Assembly (NCBI GenBank): GCA_947166625.1
Contig: CAMVEX010000007.1
Coordinates: 1 to 64,000 of the forward strand
Direction of reading: 5' to 3'
Source of the DNA: an uncultured Clostridia bacterium
GTDB taxonomy: Bacteria > Bacillota > Clostridia > Oscillospirales > Acutalibacteraceae
Length of the DNA: 64,000 nucleotides
Positions 25,764-34,508 of this stretch are shown here, piece after piece (the stretch's first letter is position 1; each line of letters starts with the position of its first letter). Both the position numbers and the translations under genes were made by a program. Under the pieces are notes generated by a model that was not told the origin of the DNA, made no database searches, and saw nothing but the letters and a program-made list of their open reading frames with translations.

Positions 25764-27944
25764 ATGGACATCATTTCATCACTCACAAAGCAATTCAACC
25801 TTCAGAAATGGCAGGTCGAAAACGTAGTCAAGTTGCTTGACGAAGGCAACACCGTCCCCTTTATCGCAAGATACAGAAAAGAACAGCACGGCACGCTTGA
25901 CGATCAGATCATCCGCGAGCTGTCGGAGCGCCTCGAATATCTGCGAAATCTCGACAAGCGCCGCGAAGAGGTCAGAGGGCTCATCGCCGCTCAGGAAAAA
26001 CTGACGGACGAAATCTCCGCATCGCTTGATAACGCCGCCACGATAACCGAGATAGACGATATTTACAGGCCGTTCAGACCGAAAAGAAAAACCAGGGCGT
26101 CGGTCGCAAAAGAAAAGGGACTGGAGCCTCTCGCAAACGAAATTTTTGAGCAAAAGGCAGATTCGGCTGATCCCATCAAGCTCGCCGAAGCTTACATAAA
26201 TGAAGAAAAAGGCGTGGCGACCGCCGAAGAAGCTCTCAAGGGGGCTCTTGACATCATAGCGGAGAATATTTCGGACGACCCCGATATAAGAAGAAGGCTG
26301 CGCAATCTCTTCACCGTTATAGGCACGGTCACCGTAAAAGCCGCCGACGAAAACGCTCAGAGCGTATATACGATGTATTACGATTATTCGGAGAGCGTAA
26401 AAACGATCCCCGGCCACAGAGTGCTTGCGATCGACAGAGGCGAAAAAGAAAAATTCCTCAAAGTTTCCGTGACCATAGACCCCGTCAAAGCTTCAAATGT
26501 AATCACCTCCGCTACTTTGAATCCACACGGCTCACCTACTACGGAGGCGGTACGCGAAGCCGGAGCAGACGCCTACACGAGGCTCATTTATCCCTCGATC
26601 GAGCGTGAGATAAGGAATATGCTCACCGAAAATGCGGCGGCAAAAGCGATAAAAGTATTTGCGCTCAATACAAAAGAGCTGCTGCTTCAGCCGCCCGTTA
26701 AGGGAAAGACGGTCATCGGACTTGACCCCGGCTACAGAACGGGCTGCAAGGTCGCCGTAGTTGACAAAACCGGGAAAGTGCTTGACACGGGCGTAATTTA
26801 CGTGACCCATTCAAAGGAACAGAGAGATAAGGCAAAAGCTCTTATCAAGAGCCTTATATCAAAATACAATGTTGACTGCATCTCAATAGGCAACGGCACC
26901 GCCTCAAAAGAAACCGAAATGTTTACCGCCGAGATACAGCGCGAGATAACCGCGAATGTTTCTTATATGGTAGTCAGCGAAGCGGGAGCCTCCGTATATT
27001 CGGCATCGAAGCTCGCTGCAAAGGAATTCCCGGACTATGATGTTTCTCTGAGAAGCGCGGTTTCCATAGCAAGAAGGCTTCAGGATCCGCTCGCGGAGCT
27101 TGTAAAAATCGACCCCAAAGCAATCGGCGTGGGCCAGTATCAGCATGATATGCCTCCCAAAGAGCTTGACGCCGCTCTTGACGCCGTGGTAGAGGATGCG
27201 GTAAACTCCGTAGGAGTGGATCTCAACACCGCCTCCGCTCCCCTGCTCGCGAGAGTATCGGGCATCAACTCCACCATCGCGGGCAATATCGTGGATTATC
27301 GCGACGCAAACGGCGAATTCACCGGCAGGAGCCAGCTTAAAAAGGTTTCAAAGCTCGGAGACAAAGCATTTGAGCAGTGCGCGGGATTCCTGCGCATTTC
27401 GGAAAGCAAAAATCCGCTCGACAACACCGGAGTCCACCCCGAAAGCTATGAGGCGGCAAAGAAACTGCTCGAGCTCTTCTCATACACTCCCGCCGATATT
27501 GGCAAAGAGGATATCAAAGCGATATCCGCTCAGGTCGCCCTGCTCGGAGAGGAAAAGGTTGCCGAAAAGCTGAATATCGGCGTGCCGACCCTCAAGGATA
27601 TAGTCAAGGAGCTCATCGCTCCCGGCAGAGACCCGAGAGACGAACTTCCTCCCCCGATGCTTCGCACGGATGTAATGGATATCAAAGATCTCAAGCCCGG
27701 CATGGAAATGCGCGGCACCGTAAGGAATGTCGTCGATTTCGGAGCATTTGTGGATATAGGAGTGCACGAAGACGGTCTTGTTCATATATCGCAGATAACA
27801 GATAAATATATCAAGCACCCCTCCGATGTGCTCAAGGTCGGCCAGGTAGTGACAGTCTGGATACTCAAGGTCGATACCGCGAAAAACAGGATCTCTCTGA
27901 CAATGAGAGAAAAGAACATCCCCAAAACTCAGGAAGAGGAATAA
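25764..27944 (+). CDS. tex: Tex-family RNA-binding transcription accessory protein
   Basis: A 726-residue protein with the full Tex layout: N-terminal helical part (NTVPFIARYRKEQ), a YqgF-like RNase H fold domain near residues 320-450 (GLDPGYRTGCKVAVVDKTGK), helix-hairpin-helix motifs near 490-560 (DLNTASAPLLARVSGI), and a C-terminal S1 domain near 645-715 (GMEMRGTVRNVVDFGAFVDI). It starts eight bases after the helicase-loader gene and ends at a strong terminator, so it is probably the last gene of the dnaD-dnaC-tex unit. The cellular role of Tex is RNA related but not settled. Confidence 0.96.
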   Translation: MDIISSLTKQFNLQKWQVENVVKLLDEGNTVPFIARYRKEQHGTLDDQIIRELSERLEYLRNLDKRREEVRGLIAAQEKLTDEISASLDNAATITEIDDIYRPFRPKRKTRASVAKEKGLEPLANEIFEQKADSADPIKLAEAYINEEKGVATAEEALKGALDIIAENISDDPDIRRRLRNLFTVIGTVTVKAADENAQSVYTMYYDYSESVKTIPGHRVLAIDRGEKEKFLKVSVTIDPVKASNVITSATLNPHGSPTTEAVREAGADAYTRLIYPSIEREIRNMLTENAAAKAIKVFALNTKELLLQPPVKGKTVIGLDPGYRTGCKVAVVDKTGKVLDTGVIYVTHSKEQRDKAKALIKSLISKYNVDCISIGNGTASKETEMFTAEIQREITANVSYMVVSEAGASVYSASKLAAKEFPDYDVSLRSAVSIARRLQDPLAELVKIDPKAIGVGQYQHDMPPKELDAALDAVVEDAVNSVGVDLNTASAPLLARVSGINSTIAGNIVDYRDANGEFTGRSQLKKVSKLGDKAFEQCAGFLRISESKNPLDNTGVHPESYEAAKKLLELFSYTPADIGKEDIKAISAQVALLGEEKVAEKLNIGVPTLKDIVKELIAPGRDPRDELPPPMLRTDVMDIKDLKPGMEMRGTVRNVVDFGAFVDIGVHEDGLVHISQITDKYIKHPSDVLKVGQVVTVWILKVDTAKNRISLTMREKNIPKTQEEE

Positions 27945-27960
27945 TTCAATACAAAAATTC

Positions 27961-27993
27961 AAGCCTCACGGAATCATCTCCGTGAGGCTTTTG
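27961..27993. terminator. Bidirectional intrinsic terminator
   Basis: Perfect 12-bp stem AAGCCTCACGGA/TCCGTGAGGCTT (27961-27972 with 27979-27990), with a short T-rich tail on the plus strand and A/T-rich sequence on the other side. It serves tex and the ABC permease gene. Confidence 0.88.
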
Positions 27994-28011
27994 CCTTAAA
28001 ATTTATTGTAG

Positions 28012-29601
28012 TTAAAATGACTCAAAGAGTGTAACGCCCTTGGTCTTGATCCATCTGAGCATCAAAACCGCTGCCGCCAGATAGATAAGGCAGACAGCTG
28101 TCAGGGCAACGGGCACTCCGAAGCCCGAGAGCAAAGCTCCGGCAGGCAAGGGGATCAGAGAAGAGGCAAAGCCGAAAAGCATGGAAAAAATAATCGGCAC
28201 ATCCTGCTTCACGGGGATTATTTCGCTTGTCCAGGTAAAATCGGGTTTAAGCAGATTAAACATCAATCCCGCGCTCGCGGATGCAAGGCAACTCAGAATC
28301 ACCGCTGAAACGGCAATGACAGCCGAAACAATACCGGTCTTGAATGCGAAACACATGATCGCCGCCGAAAAAGCCGCAGGCACCGAGTTAAGCAACATCT
28401 GAAGTTTTATCTTTGAGAGCAGAAGTTTTGAAGTATCCACGGGCACGGAGCGGATTATCCAAAGTGTTTTCCCTTCAAGAGAAACGGACGGCGCCGTGAT
28501 ATTATTCATTGAGAAAATCAGGCAGACCGCGGTTATGACCGCAAACGGCAGTATAAATTCATACTGCGGGAAACCGTCGGCAACAATGGTGCGAAGCTGA
28601 TCGCCCTTAATAAGCGCGATCACGGAAACAACGGGAGCTATCAGTATCCCGAGCCCGGTATTAAACATATAAATAGGCGTGCCCGTAAATCTTGCGATTT
28701 CTCTGCGAAGGAGCGCAGATGACATTCCGGCGGATTTTACCGAATTCTCTTTGTATTTTTTCTTTTTCGCTCCCTTATTTGATGTGGCGAGCTTTAAGAA
28801 TGTGGCAGACATCACCAACACGGCGACAGCCAGAAGGGCAAAGGAGATCGCCGCAAAGGCGATAAAAGAGACCGCGTTGCCGGTATTTCCGGCTCCGAAA
28901 GCGTAAAGAGGATATATCTTTCTGAATGTATCCTCCCATTCGAGCGCTCTGTCGCCGAGAGTGTTCAGCATCGAGTTCATTCTGAACATCAGCACATAAT
29001 ACGCGCCGAAAATCACAAGCGACAGTATCATTACTATCGTATTCTTGTTTCTCATCCGGCTCGCGGCAACGGCGACCAGCCAGCTGAAAAAGCAGGTGAG
29101 CGCAAGCACCGCAAAGCAGGATATGAAGAGATTCAAAATCTGAAAGAGAGTATCGACAGCCGTATTATCAGCGTAACGCCGGTAAACGATGACGGTGGGG
29201 ACATATATCACCGCCTCATATATGATGCTCAGAATATACGCGCTTGCCATCCTCGAGCTGAGTATTACAGACGGCTTTATCGGCATGGCAAGGAGCAAAT
29301 CATTATCCTTTGACAGATAGAGCATCGAATAAGCGCTGAAAACGGACCCGAAAACGCCGATAACCATTGACGCCGCTCCGAGAACGGCAAAATAGAGCCA
29401 ATCATGCCCCGAAGGGATGAGAGAAGCGCCGAGGATCTCGACCACGCCGGAAAAGGCGTGAGACACCATACCGAGCAGGAAGATAAAAAGCATTATGAAT
29501 AACGCTATCTGCCACTTTGAACGCATCTTCCCCGTTTTTCTGTCAACGAAGTAGCCGCGGAACAGCTCCGTCATCTGTTTTTTAAGCAGAAGCAAAAACA
29601 T
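28012..29601 (-). CDS. ABC-2 type exporter permease
   Basis: A 529-residue integral membrane protein with roughly twelve hydrophobic segments and a basic loop near residue 275 (SNKGAKKKKYKEN). The phrase LYLSKDNDLLLAMPIKPS near residue 95 is a hallmark of the EcsB/ABC-2-like exporter permeases of Firmicutes. It starts two bases after the stop of its ATPase gene. Cargo cannot be deduced; such pairs export peptides or lipids, or support membrane processes. Confidence 0.88.
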   Translation of the reverse strand: MFLLLLKKQMTELFRGYFVDRKTGKMRSKWQIALFIMLFIFLLGMVSHAFSGVVEILGASLIPSGHDWLYFAVLGAASMVIGVFGSVFSAYSMLYLSKDNDLLLAMPIKPSVILSSRMASAYILSIIYEAVIYVPTVIVYRRYADNTAVDTLFQILNLFISCFAVLALTCFFSWLVAVAASRMRNKNTIVMILSLVIFGAYYVLMFRMNSMLNTLGDRALEWEDTFRKIYPLYAFGAGNTGNAVSFIAFAAISFALLAVAVLVMSATFLKLATSNKGAKKKKYKENSVKSAGMSSALLRREIARFTGTPIYMFNTGLGILIAPVVSVIALIKGDQLRTIVADGFPQYEFILPFAVITAVCLIFSMNNITAPSVSLEGKTLWIIRSVPVDTSKLLLSKIKLQMLLNSVPAAFSAAIMCFAFKTGIVSAVIAVSAVILSCLASASAGLMFNLLKPDFTWTSEIIPVKQDVPIIFSMLFGFASSLIPLPAGALLSGFGVPVALTAVCLIYLAAAVLMLRWIKTKGVTLFESF

Positions 29602-29603
29602 GA

Positions 29604-30308
29604 TCAGCCCTCCAATTCAAGAAAGACCGATTCAAGCGAAGCGTCACCCTTGACTTCATCCATGGTGCCCGATCGGATAAGACTTCCGTCCTTGATAATG
29701 GCTATCTTATCGCAGAGCTTCTCCGCGACTTCAAGCACATGAGTAGAGAAGAAAATCGCACCGCCCGAATTGCAGATCTCGCGCATAATTCCCTTGAGCG
29801 TAAACGCCGATTTGGGGTCAAGGCCGACAAACGGCTCGTCAAGTATAACAAGCTCGGGCGAATGGATGAGAGCGGAAATTATCGCAAGCTTTTGCTTCAT
29901 TCCGTGAGAATATGACTGGATAGAATCTGCGAGATCGTCTTTGATCTCAAAAGCGCTTGCGTATTCATCAATCTTTTGACGCCTTACATCGGCGGGGATT
30001 TTGAAAATATCGGCAATGAAATTCAGATATTTTACGCCGCTCATATAATCATACAAATCCGGATTATCCGGGATATAGGCTATTTTTTTCTTACATTCGA
30101 GCGGATTTTCTCTCATTGAGATGCCGCCTACATATATCTCGCCCTCGTCAAAATTGAGGATACCCACACAGCTTTTGAGCGTGGTGGTTTTCCCCGCGCC
30201 GTTGTGGCCGATAAAGCCGTAGATCTCGCCGGGCATGATATGAAGCGAAAGATCGTTTACGGCGCACTTTTCACCGTATTTTTTTGTAAGATGCTCTATC
30301 CTGAGCAT
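29604..30308 (-). CDS. ABC transporter ATP-binding protein
   Basis: A 234-residue ATPase partner of the permease downstream. Walker A is GHNGAGKTTT near residue 34, the signature region is QSYSHGMKQKL near residue 132, Walker B LVILDEPFVGLDP near residue 152, and the H-loop is in FFSTHVLEVAE. A Q-loop is replaced by the YIPDNPDLYDY variant common in the EcsA/CcmA-like export group. It lies 32 bp after the PspC gene on the same strand. Confidence 0.93.
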   Translation of the reverse strand: MLRIEHLTKKYGEKCAVNDLSLHIMPGEIYGFIGHNGAGKTTTLKSCVGILNFDEGEIYVGGISMRENPLECKKKIAYIPDNPDLYDYMSGVKYLNFIADIFKIPADVRRQKIDEYASAFEIKDDLADSIQSYSHGMKQKLAIISALIHSPELVILDEPFVGLDPKSAFTLKGIMREICNSGGAIFFSTHVLEVAEKLCDKIAIIKDGSLIRSGTMDEVKGDASLESVFLELEG

Positions 30309-30340
30309 AAAACCACCTCTTTGAATTATTAAAAATCATT

Positions 30341-30526
30341 TCAGGGCTCTTCGGGCATAACGGCGGCGCACACAAGATAAGGGATAAGTCCGCTGCCTCC
30401 CGCAAGGCAAAAGAGAACAAGGATGACCCTCACGACCGTCGCGTCTATCCCGAGATACTCCGCGAGCCCGCCGCACACGCCGAAAAGCTTTTTATCCGTG
30501 CGGCTCTTATAAAGTTTCTTTTTCAT
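30341..30526 (-). CDS. PspC domain small membrane protein
   Basis: A 61-residue protein consisting of one PspC domain: basic start KKLYKSRTDKKLFGVCGGLA, then EYLGIDATVVRVILVL and a hydrophobic helix ending at a PEEP tail. PspC domains occur in phage-shock or envelope-stress systems; stand-alone copies are common in Firmicutes and their role is not established. It is positioned just upstream of the ABC exporter on the same strand. Confidence 0.9.
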   Translation of the reverse strand: MKKKLYKSRTDKKLFGVCGGLAEYLGIDATVVRVILVLFCLAGGSGLIPYLVCAAVMPEEP

Positions 30527-30628
30527 ATTCTTTACCTCTCTTTTATATCATATCGGGTGACGAAAGTAAATACCGTTATCGCTCAAAGCGCACCCGAACG
30601 CTTTACAAGGAAATAATACTCCGCCGGG

Positions 30629-30667
30629 CAAAAATAATAAACCGCGTTATCGCCGAAATAACACGGT
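30629..30667 (-). terminator. Intrinsic terminator of hslO
   Basis: On the minus strand ACCGTGTTAT pairs with ATAACGCGGT (30641-30650 with 30658-30667), followed by a TTTATTATTTTT tract. Confidence 0.8.
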
Positions 30668-30701
30668 CTATTTTGTAAAATCTGCAAATTTTCGTTTACG
30701 A

Positions 30702-31568
30702 TCAATGCATCAGTTTTTTTATCTCCTGCGGAGAGAAGCGGTATTTTTTATTGCAAAAGTGGCATTTCACCTCTGTAACGGGGTCCTGCGCCATCTCTTC
30801 GAGGTCTTCGTTTTTAAGGGTGGCTATACCGCGTGCGAATCTTTCTTTGGAGCAGTTGCATCTGTATTCCGGGCTGAATTCATCGAGCTTTTCGAGCTCG
30901 AATTTTTTAAGAGCGGATCTGCATATTTCTTCCGGAGAAAGCCCCGAGGTGATCATATTTGTCACGGGAGGAATATCGCGGATGCTCTCCTCTACAAGAT
31001 CTATCGTATCGTCACCCGCCCCTGGCAAAAGCTGGATAATAAACCCTCCGGCGGCCTTTACGGAGAGATCCGGATTTACCAAAACTCCGAGAGCGCATAC
31101 CGTCGGGGTCTGCTGGCTCTGAGCAAAATAAGCCGTGAGATCCTCCGCGATTTCTCCGCTGACGATAGGCACCTGCCCGATATACGGCTCCTTTAAGCCG
31201 AGATCCATCATTACGGTCAGGGTGCCGTCTTTGCCCACTGCGCCCGCGACATCGAGCTTGCCCTTTTTATTGAGCGGTATTTCGACAACGGGCTCGCCGA
31301 TATATCCTCTCACATTTCCGCTGCTGTCCGATACGGCTACAACAGGGCCGGCGGGGCCGTTGCCGTTAAGGCGGAGGGTGAGCGAATCTTTTTCGCCCTT
31401 GAGCTGCGAGCCCATCATAGAGGCGGCGGTGAGCAGCCTGCCGAGAGCCGCCGAGGTCACTGCGGAAGTGCAGTGGATTCTTTCCATATAAGCGACTATA
31501 TCTGTAGAATCGACGGCGATAACGGATACCGCTCCGTCGTTTGTTATCATTCTTACGGTTTTTGCCAT
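30702..31568 (-). CDS. hslO: Hsp33 redox-regulated chaperone
   Basis: Cytoplasmic holdase chaperone turned on by oxidation, 288 residues. The C-terminal redox switch shows the full zinc set: CNC near residue 236 and CHFC near residue 268. The N-terminal domain has the family motifs MERIHCTSAVTSAALGRLL and GNVRGYIGEP. It begins two bases after the methyltransferase stop, and a terminator follows its stop, so the two form a small operon. Confidence 0.96.
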   Translation of the reverse strand: MAKTVRMITNDGAVSVIAVDSTDIVAYMERIHCTSAVTSAALGRLLTAASMMGSQLKGEKDSLTLRLNGNGPAGPVVAVSDSSGNVRGYIGEPVVEIPLNKKGKLDVAGAVGKDGTLTVMMDLGLKEPYIGQVPIVSGEIAEDLTAYFAQSQQTPTVCALGVLVNPDLSVKAAGGFIIQLLPGAGDDTIDLVEESIRDIPPVTNMITSGLSPEEICRSALKKFELEKLDEFSPEYRCNCSKERFARGIATLKNEDLEEMAQDPVTEVKCHFCNKKYRFSPQEIKKLMH

Positions 31569-31570
31569 AA

Positions 31571-32302
31571 TTACCTCTTTCTTGCCGCGAAAACAACTCT
31601 TTCGGAATCGCCGCGCGCATTTTCAAAACTCATATCTTCATACACTCCGATAATATCAAACCCCGCATCCTCAAGCATTGATCTGACTTCGCTTATCTCA
31701 TAGGCGAATTCGGAAAAAGAATCGGTGTGTCTGATATATCTGTCGGCGTCTTTTTCAAAGAAATTCAGGGTGATATCCACGCTGTCATCCTCATACAGCG
31801 TATTTTGCCAGGCGCAGAATACATCGCCGGATTCTATAACGAAATCGTTATCGGCGAGTATCTCCCGATGCTTATAAACAGTATTCATATCGAAGGCGAA
31901 TATTCCTCCGGGATTCATAAACAGAGAAACTTTTGAAAACGCCTCTTTGACCGCTTCTCTCCCCTCAAGATGATTGACGCTGTCAAGCACGCTTATCGCG
32001 CAGTCAACGGTACCGTATAAATCAAGCTCCTCCATAGGCTGGTTGAGAAGGAGTATATTCCTGCCGGCGGTCTTTTTAAGGGCCTCCGAAAGCATTTCTT
32101 CGCTTGAATCAGCCCCTATGACCTCATAGCCGTAATCATCCATAAGGAGGCTCATGGTCCCCGTGCCGCAGCCGAGATCGAGGAGAATGCCAGATCCGAC
32201 CCCGTTTTTGCTGAGCAGACGGTGATAATAATCCGCTCTGCCGTTATAATCGGCATTTTGCATCAGCAGATCATAGTATTTTGAAAACGATTCGTAAGCC
32301 AA
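31571..32302 (-). CDS. Class I SAM-dependent methyltransferase
   Basis: A 243-residue Rossmann-fold methyltransferase. The SAM-binding motif is LLDLGCGTGTMSLLM near residue 43, with acidic motif EVIGADSSEEML following. TTG at 32302 is chosen: GGGAGG lies seven bases upstream and the protein then begins MAYESFSKYYDLLM, as relatives do. The GTG at 32320 lies within or before the ribosome binding site. The substrate is unknown. It is co-transcribed with hslO (two-base gap). Confidence 0.88.
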   Translation of the reverse strand: MAYESFSKYYDLLMQNADYNGRADYYHRLLSKNGVGSGILLDLGCGTGTMSLLMDDYGYEVIGADSSEEMLSEALKKTAGRNILLLNQPMEELDLYGTVDCAISVLDSVNHLEGREAVKEAFSKVSLFMNPGGIFAFDMNTVYKHREILADNDFVIESGDVFCAWQNTLYEDDSVDITLNFFEKDADRYIRHTDSFSEFAYEISEVRSMLEDAGFDIIGVYEDMSFENARGDSERVVFAARKR

Positions 32303-32435
32303 GGCACGGCCTCCCTTCACAGCGGAGCAATTATAACACTTTAAGCATTTTCCGTCAATAAAATTAACATATTGTTAACCTATTTTAAGGGAGACGTATA
32401 TATAATTATAAAATAGATAAAAGGCAGGGAAGTCT

Positions 32436-33332
32436 ATGCTCGGATATGTGAAGGCGGACAAGCATAATCTTACAATCGGAGATTATGAGATCTATCGCGG
32501 AATTTACTGCTCGCTGTGTAAGGCGCTCGGCAGGAATTATTCCGTTTTTGCCCGCGCGTTTCTCAGCTATGATTTTACGCTTGCCGCTCTGCTGCGCCTT
32601 TCGGTATTACCGGATGAATGCGTATTTGACCGCTCGCGCTGCCCCTTTAACCCTGCAAAAACCTGCCTGTATTGCAGAAACACCGCCGAATTTGACTTTT
32701 GCTCACACTGCGTGATAATAATCGCCTATTACAAAATCCTCGATGATCTGCACGACAGAGGCATTTTCAAAAAACTGCTCGCACTCCTTCTTTTCCCGAT
32801 GATCTCACTCATGCACAAAAAAGCCAAACGCTTCGCGAGAGATATAGACACGCTTATCGGCAACAATATGCTCGGGCAGGCGCAGGCGGAAAAAGATCCC
32901 GACACGGGGATAGATGAAGCGGCGCATTTCAGCGCAGACTCGCTCGGAGCGGTTTTTTCCGCAGGCTCAGACCCCGAAACGGCAGAGAATATGTATCGCA
33001 TAGGGTATCTGACGGGGAGATTTGTTTATATCCTTGACGCGGCAGACGATCTTGGCGACGATATCAAAAGCGGTAATTTCAATCCTCTTAAAAAAGAATT
33101 TCCCGACCTTGACTCCGCCGAAAGAAAGCAACAATTCATTTTGAGGGCGGAGAAGTTGCTCAATCACACTCAGGCGCAGCTGCTCGAAGAAACGGATAAG
33201 GCGGATTTCAAAAGATTCGGTGTTATTATCGAAAATATTTTCTCCGGCGGTCTTGAGCGCTCCGCAAAATCGGCGCTGATGAAATACACCGATAATCAGT
33301 CGGATAAACAAAAAAGCTTTACGGTAAAGTGA
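32436..33332 (+). CDS. DUF5685-family cysteine-containing protein
   Basis: A 298-residue protein of a clostridial family without known function. The start reads MLGYVKADKHNLTIGDYE, then YRGIYCSLCKALG, with further cysteines in RCPFNPAKTCLYC and FDFCSHC in the first 95 residues, suggesting a metal site. A basic patch follows near residue 125 (HKKAKRFARD), and the rest is helical (YILDAADDLGDDIKSGNFNPL). The acidic DDLGDD motif and helix-rich layout recall prenyl-synthase-like or phycobilisome-like folds, but this is not firm. A degenerate J-domain gene follows nine bases later, hinting at a shared function. Confidence 0.8.
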   Translation: MLGYVKADKHNLTIGDYEIYRGIYCSLCKALGRNYSVFARAFLSYDFTLAALLRLSVLPDECVFDRSRCPFNPAKTCLYCRNTAEFDFCSHCVIIIAYYKILDDLHDRGIFKKLLALLLFPMISLMHKKAKRFARDIDTLIGNNMLGQAQAEKDPDTGIDEAAHFSADSLGAVFSAGSDPETAENMYRIGYLTGRFVYILDAADDLGDDIKSGNFNPLKKEFPDLDSAERKQQFILRAEKLLNHTQAQLLEETDKADFKRFGVIIENIFSGGLERSAKSALMKYTDNQSDKQKSFTVK

Positions 33333-33341
33333 GGTGTTGAT

Positions 33342-33935
33342 GTGAATAATCCTTATGATGTGCTCGGGGTCCCTCAAAACGCGACCCGCGATCAGATAAA
33401 TTCCGCTTACCGCGAAAAAGCGAGAGAATACAGCGAAAAAAATCAGCTGAATAAATTAGATGAGCTGAACGAAGCCTATGACAGCGTGATCCTCAACGCA
33501 GGCGCTTCCGGCTCATATCAATCCGGTTATTCACAGACCTCCTCGGGTAAATATTATAACACCGTCGATTACAGCGACATCGCGGCTAAGATCAGCGCTC
33601 ACCGCCTTGAGGACGCTCAGATCTTACTTGACGGCATTCCCAAAGGCTCAAGGGGCGCGGACTGGTATTTCCTCAAAGGCGCCGTTTACGAAAAGAAGGG
33701 CTGGCTCGAGCAGGCGGCCAATATGTACGCCACGGCTCACGGCATGGAGCCCTCGAACAGTAAATTCAGAGCCGCTTATGAGAAGGTGACTTCTCAGCAA
33801 AACGGCGGATATAAGACGGCGCGCCGCTCTTCAAATTCGGGCTGCGGCGGGTCATTCTGCGATATGTGTCTCGGGCTTCTCTGCCTTGACAGCTGCTGCG
33901 AATGTATGGGCGGCGACTGCATCCCGGGATGCTGA
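33342..33935 (+). CDS. Degenerate J-domain protein with Cys-rich tail
   Basis: A 197-residue protein. Residues 1-50 resemble a J-domain (NPYDVLGVPQNATRDQINSAY), but the essential HPD motif is replaced by Ser-Glu-Lys at 31-33, so activation of DnaK ATPase is unlikely. A TPR-like region follows (about 85-145: WYFLKGAVYEKKGWLEQAA). The last 30 residues contain about ten cysteines (SGCGGSFCDMCLGLL, CCECMGGDC), possibly a metal site or lipid-modified tail. GTG at 33342 is the only start fitting the frame. It lies between the DUF5685 gene and a membrane protein gene, in one run. Confidence 0.8.
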   Translation: MNNPYDVLGVPQNATRDQINSAYREKAREYSEKNQLNKLDELNEAYDSVILNAGASGSYQSGYSQTSSGKYYNTVDYSDIAAKISAHRLEDAQILLDGIPKGSRGADWYFLKGAVYEKKGWLEQAANMYATAHGMEPSNSKFRAAYEKVTSQQNGGYKTARRSSNSGCGGSFCDMCLGLLCLDSCCECMGGDCIPGC

Positions 33936-33944
33936 GGTAACAAT

Positions 33945-34478
33945 ATGAAGCAGAGTTCAAAATGCGCCATAGGCGGTATCGTCGCGGCGCTGTCGCTGGT
34001 GCTTATGATATCGGTGGCGGTCGTTCCTTTTCTGACCTATGCCCTGCCCGCGGTCGCGGGGGCGATGATGATATTTGCCGTAATTGAAATAGATAAAAAA
34101 TGGGCTTTCGGCATTTACGCCGCGGTGGCTATACTCGGGATCTTCCTTGTGCCCGATAAAGAGGTCGCGGTGATGTATCTTGCGTTTTTCGGCTACTATC
34201 CGATATTAAAAGCCGTTATCGAAAGCAAATGCGGCAGATTTCTTGAATGGATATTGAAAATTCTTGCCTTCCTCACCACAATAACCGTTTCATACTGGCT
34301 GATGATCAAATTTATGGGGGTCACGATCGACGAAACGGAAACCTGGGGCAAATGGGCGATTCCGATACTGCTCGGTATGGGCACGGCGGCTTTCATTATC
34401 TACGATATAGCGCTGACAAAGCTTGTATTTATCTACAATGTAAAATTCCGCAGGCATTTCAGGCGCTATTTCAAATAG
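33945..34478 (+). CDS. Five-helix integral membrane protein, function unknown
   Basis: A 177-residue hydrophobic protein with about five membrane segments and a basic C-terminal tail (KFRRHFRRYFK). Features such as AIGGIVAALSLVLM at the start and EIDKKWAFGIYAAVAILGI recall small ECF-type S components, but no ligand motif can be named. It begins ten bases after the degenerate J-domain gene; the sugar operon begins 30 bp later. I cannot assign a function. Confidence 0.75.
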   Translation: MKQSSKCAIGGIVAALSLVLMISVAVVPFLTYALPAVAGAMMIFAVIEIDKKWAFGIYAAVAILGIFLVPDKEVAVMYLAFFGYYPILKAVIESKCGRFLEWILKILAFLTTITVSYWLMIKFMGVTIDETETWGKWAIPILLGMGTAAFIIYDIALTKLVFIYNVKFRRHFRRYFK

Positions 34479-34508
34479 CAAACAACAAGCAAACGGAGGG
34501 AACGCACT

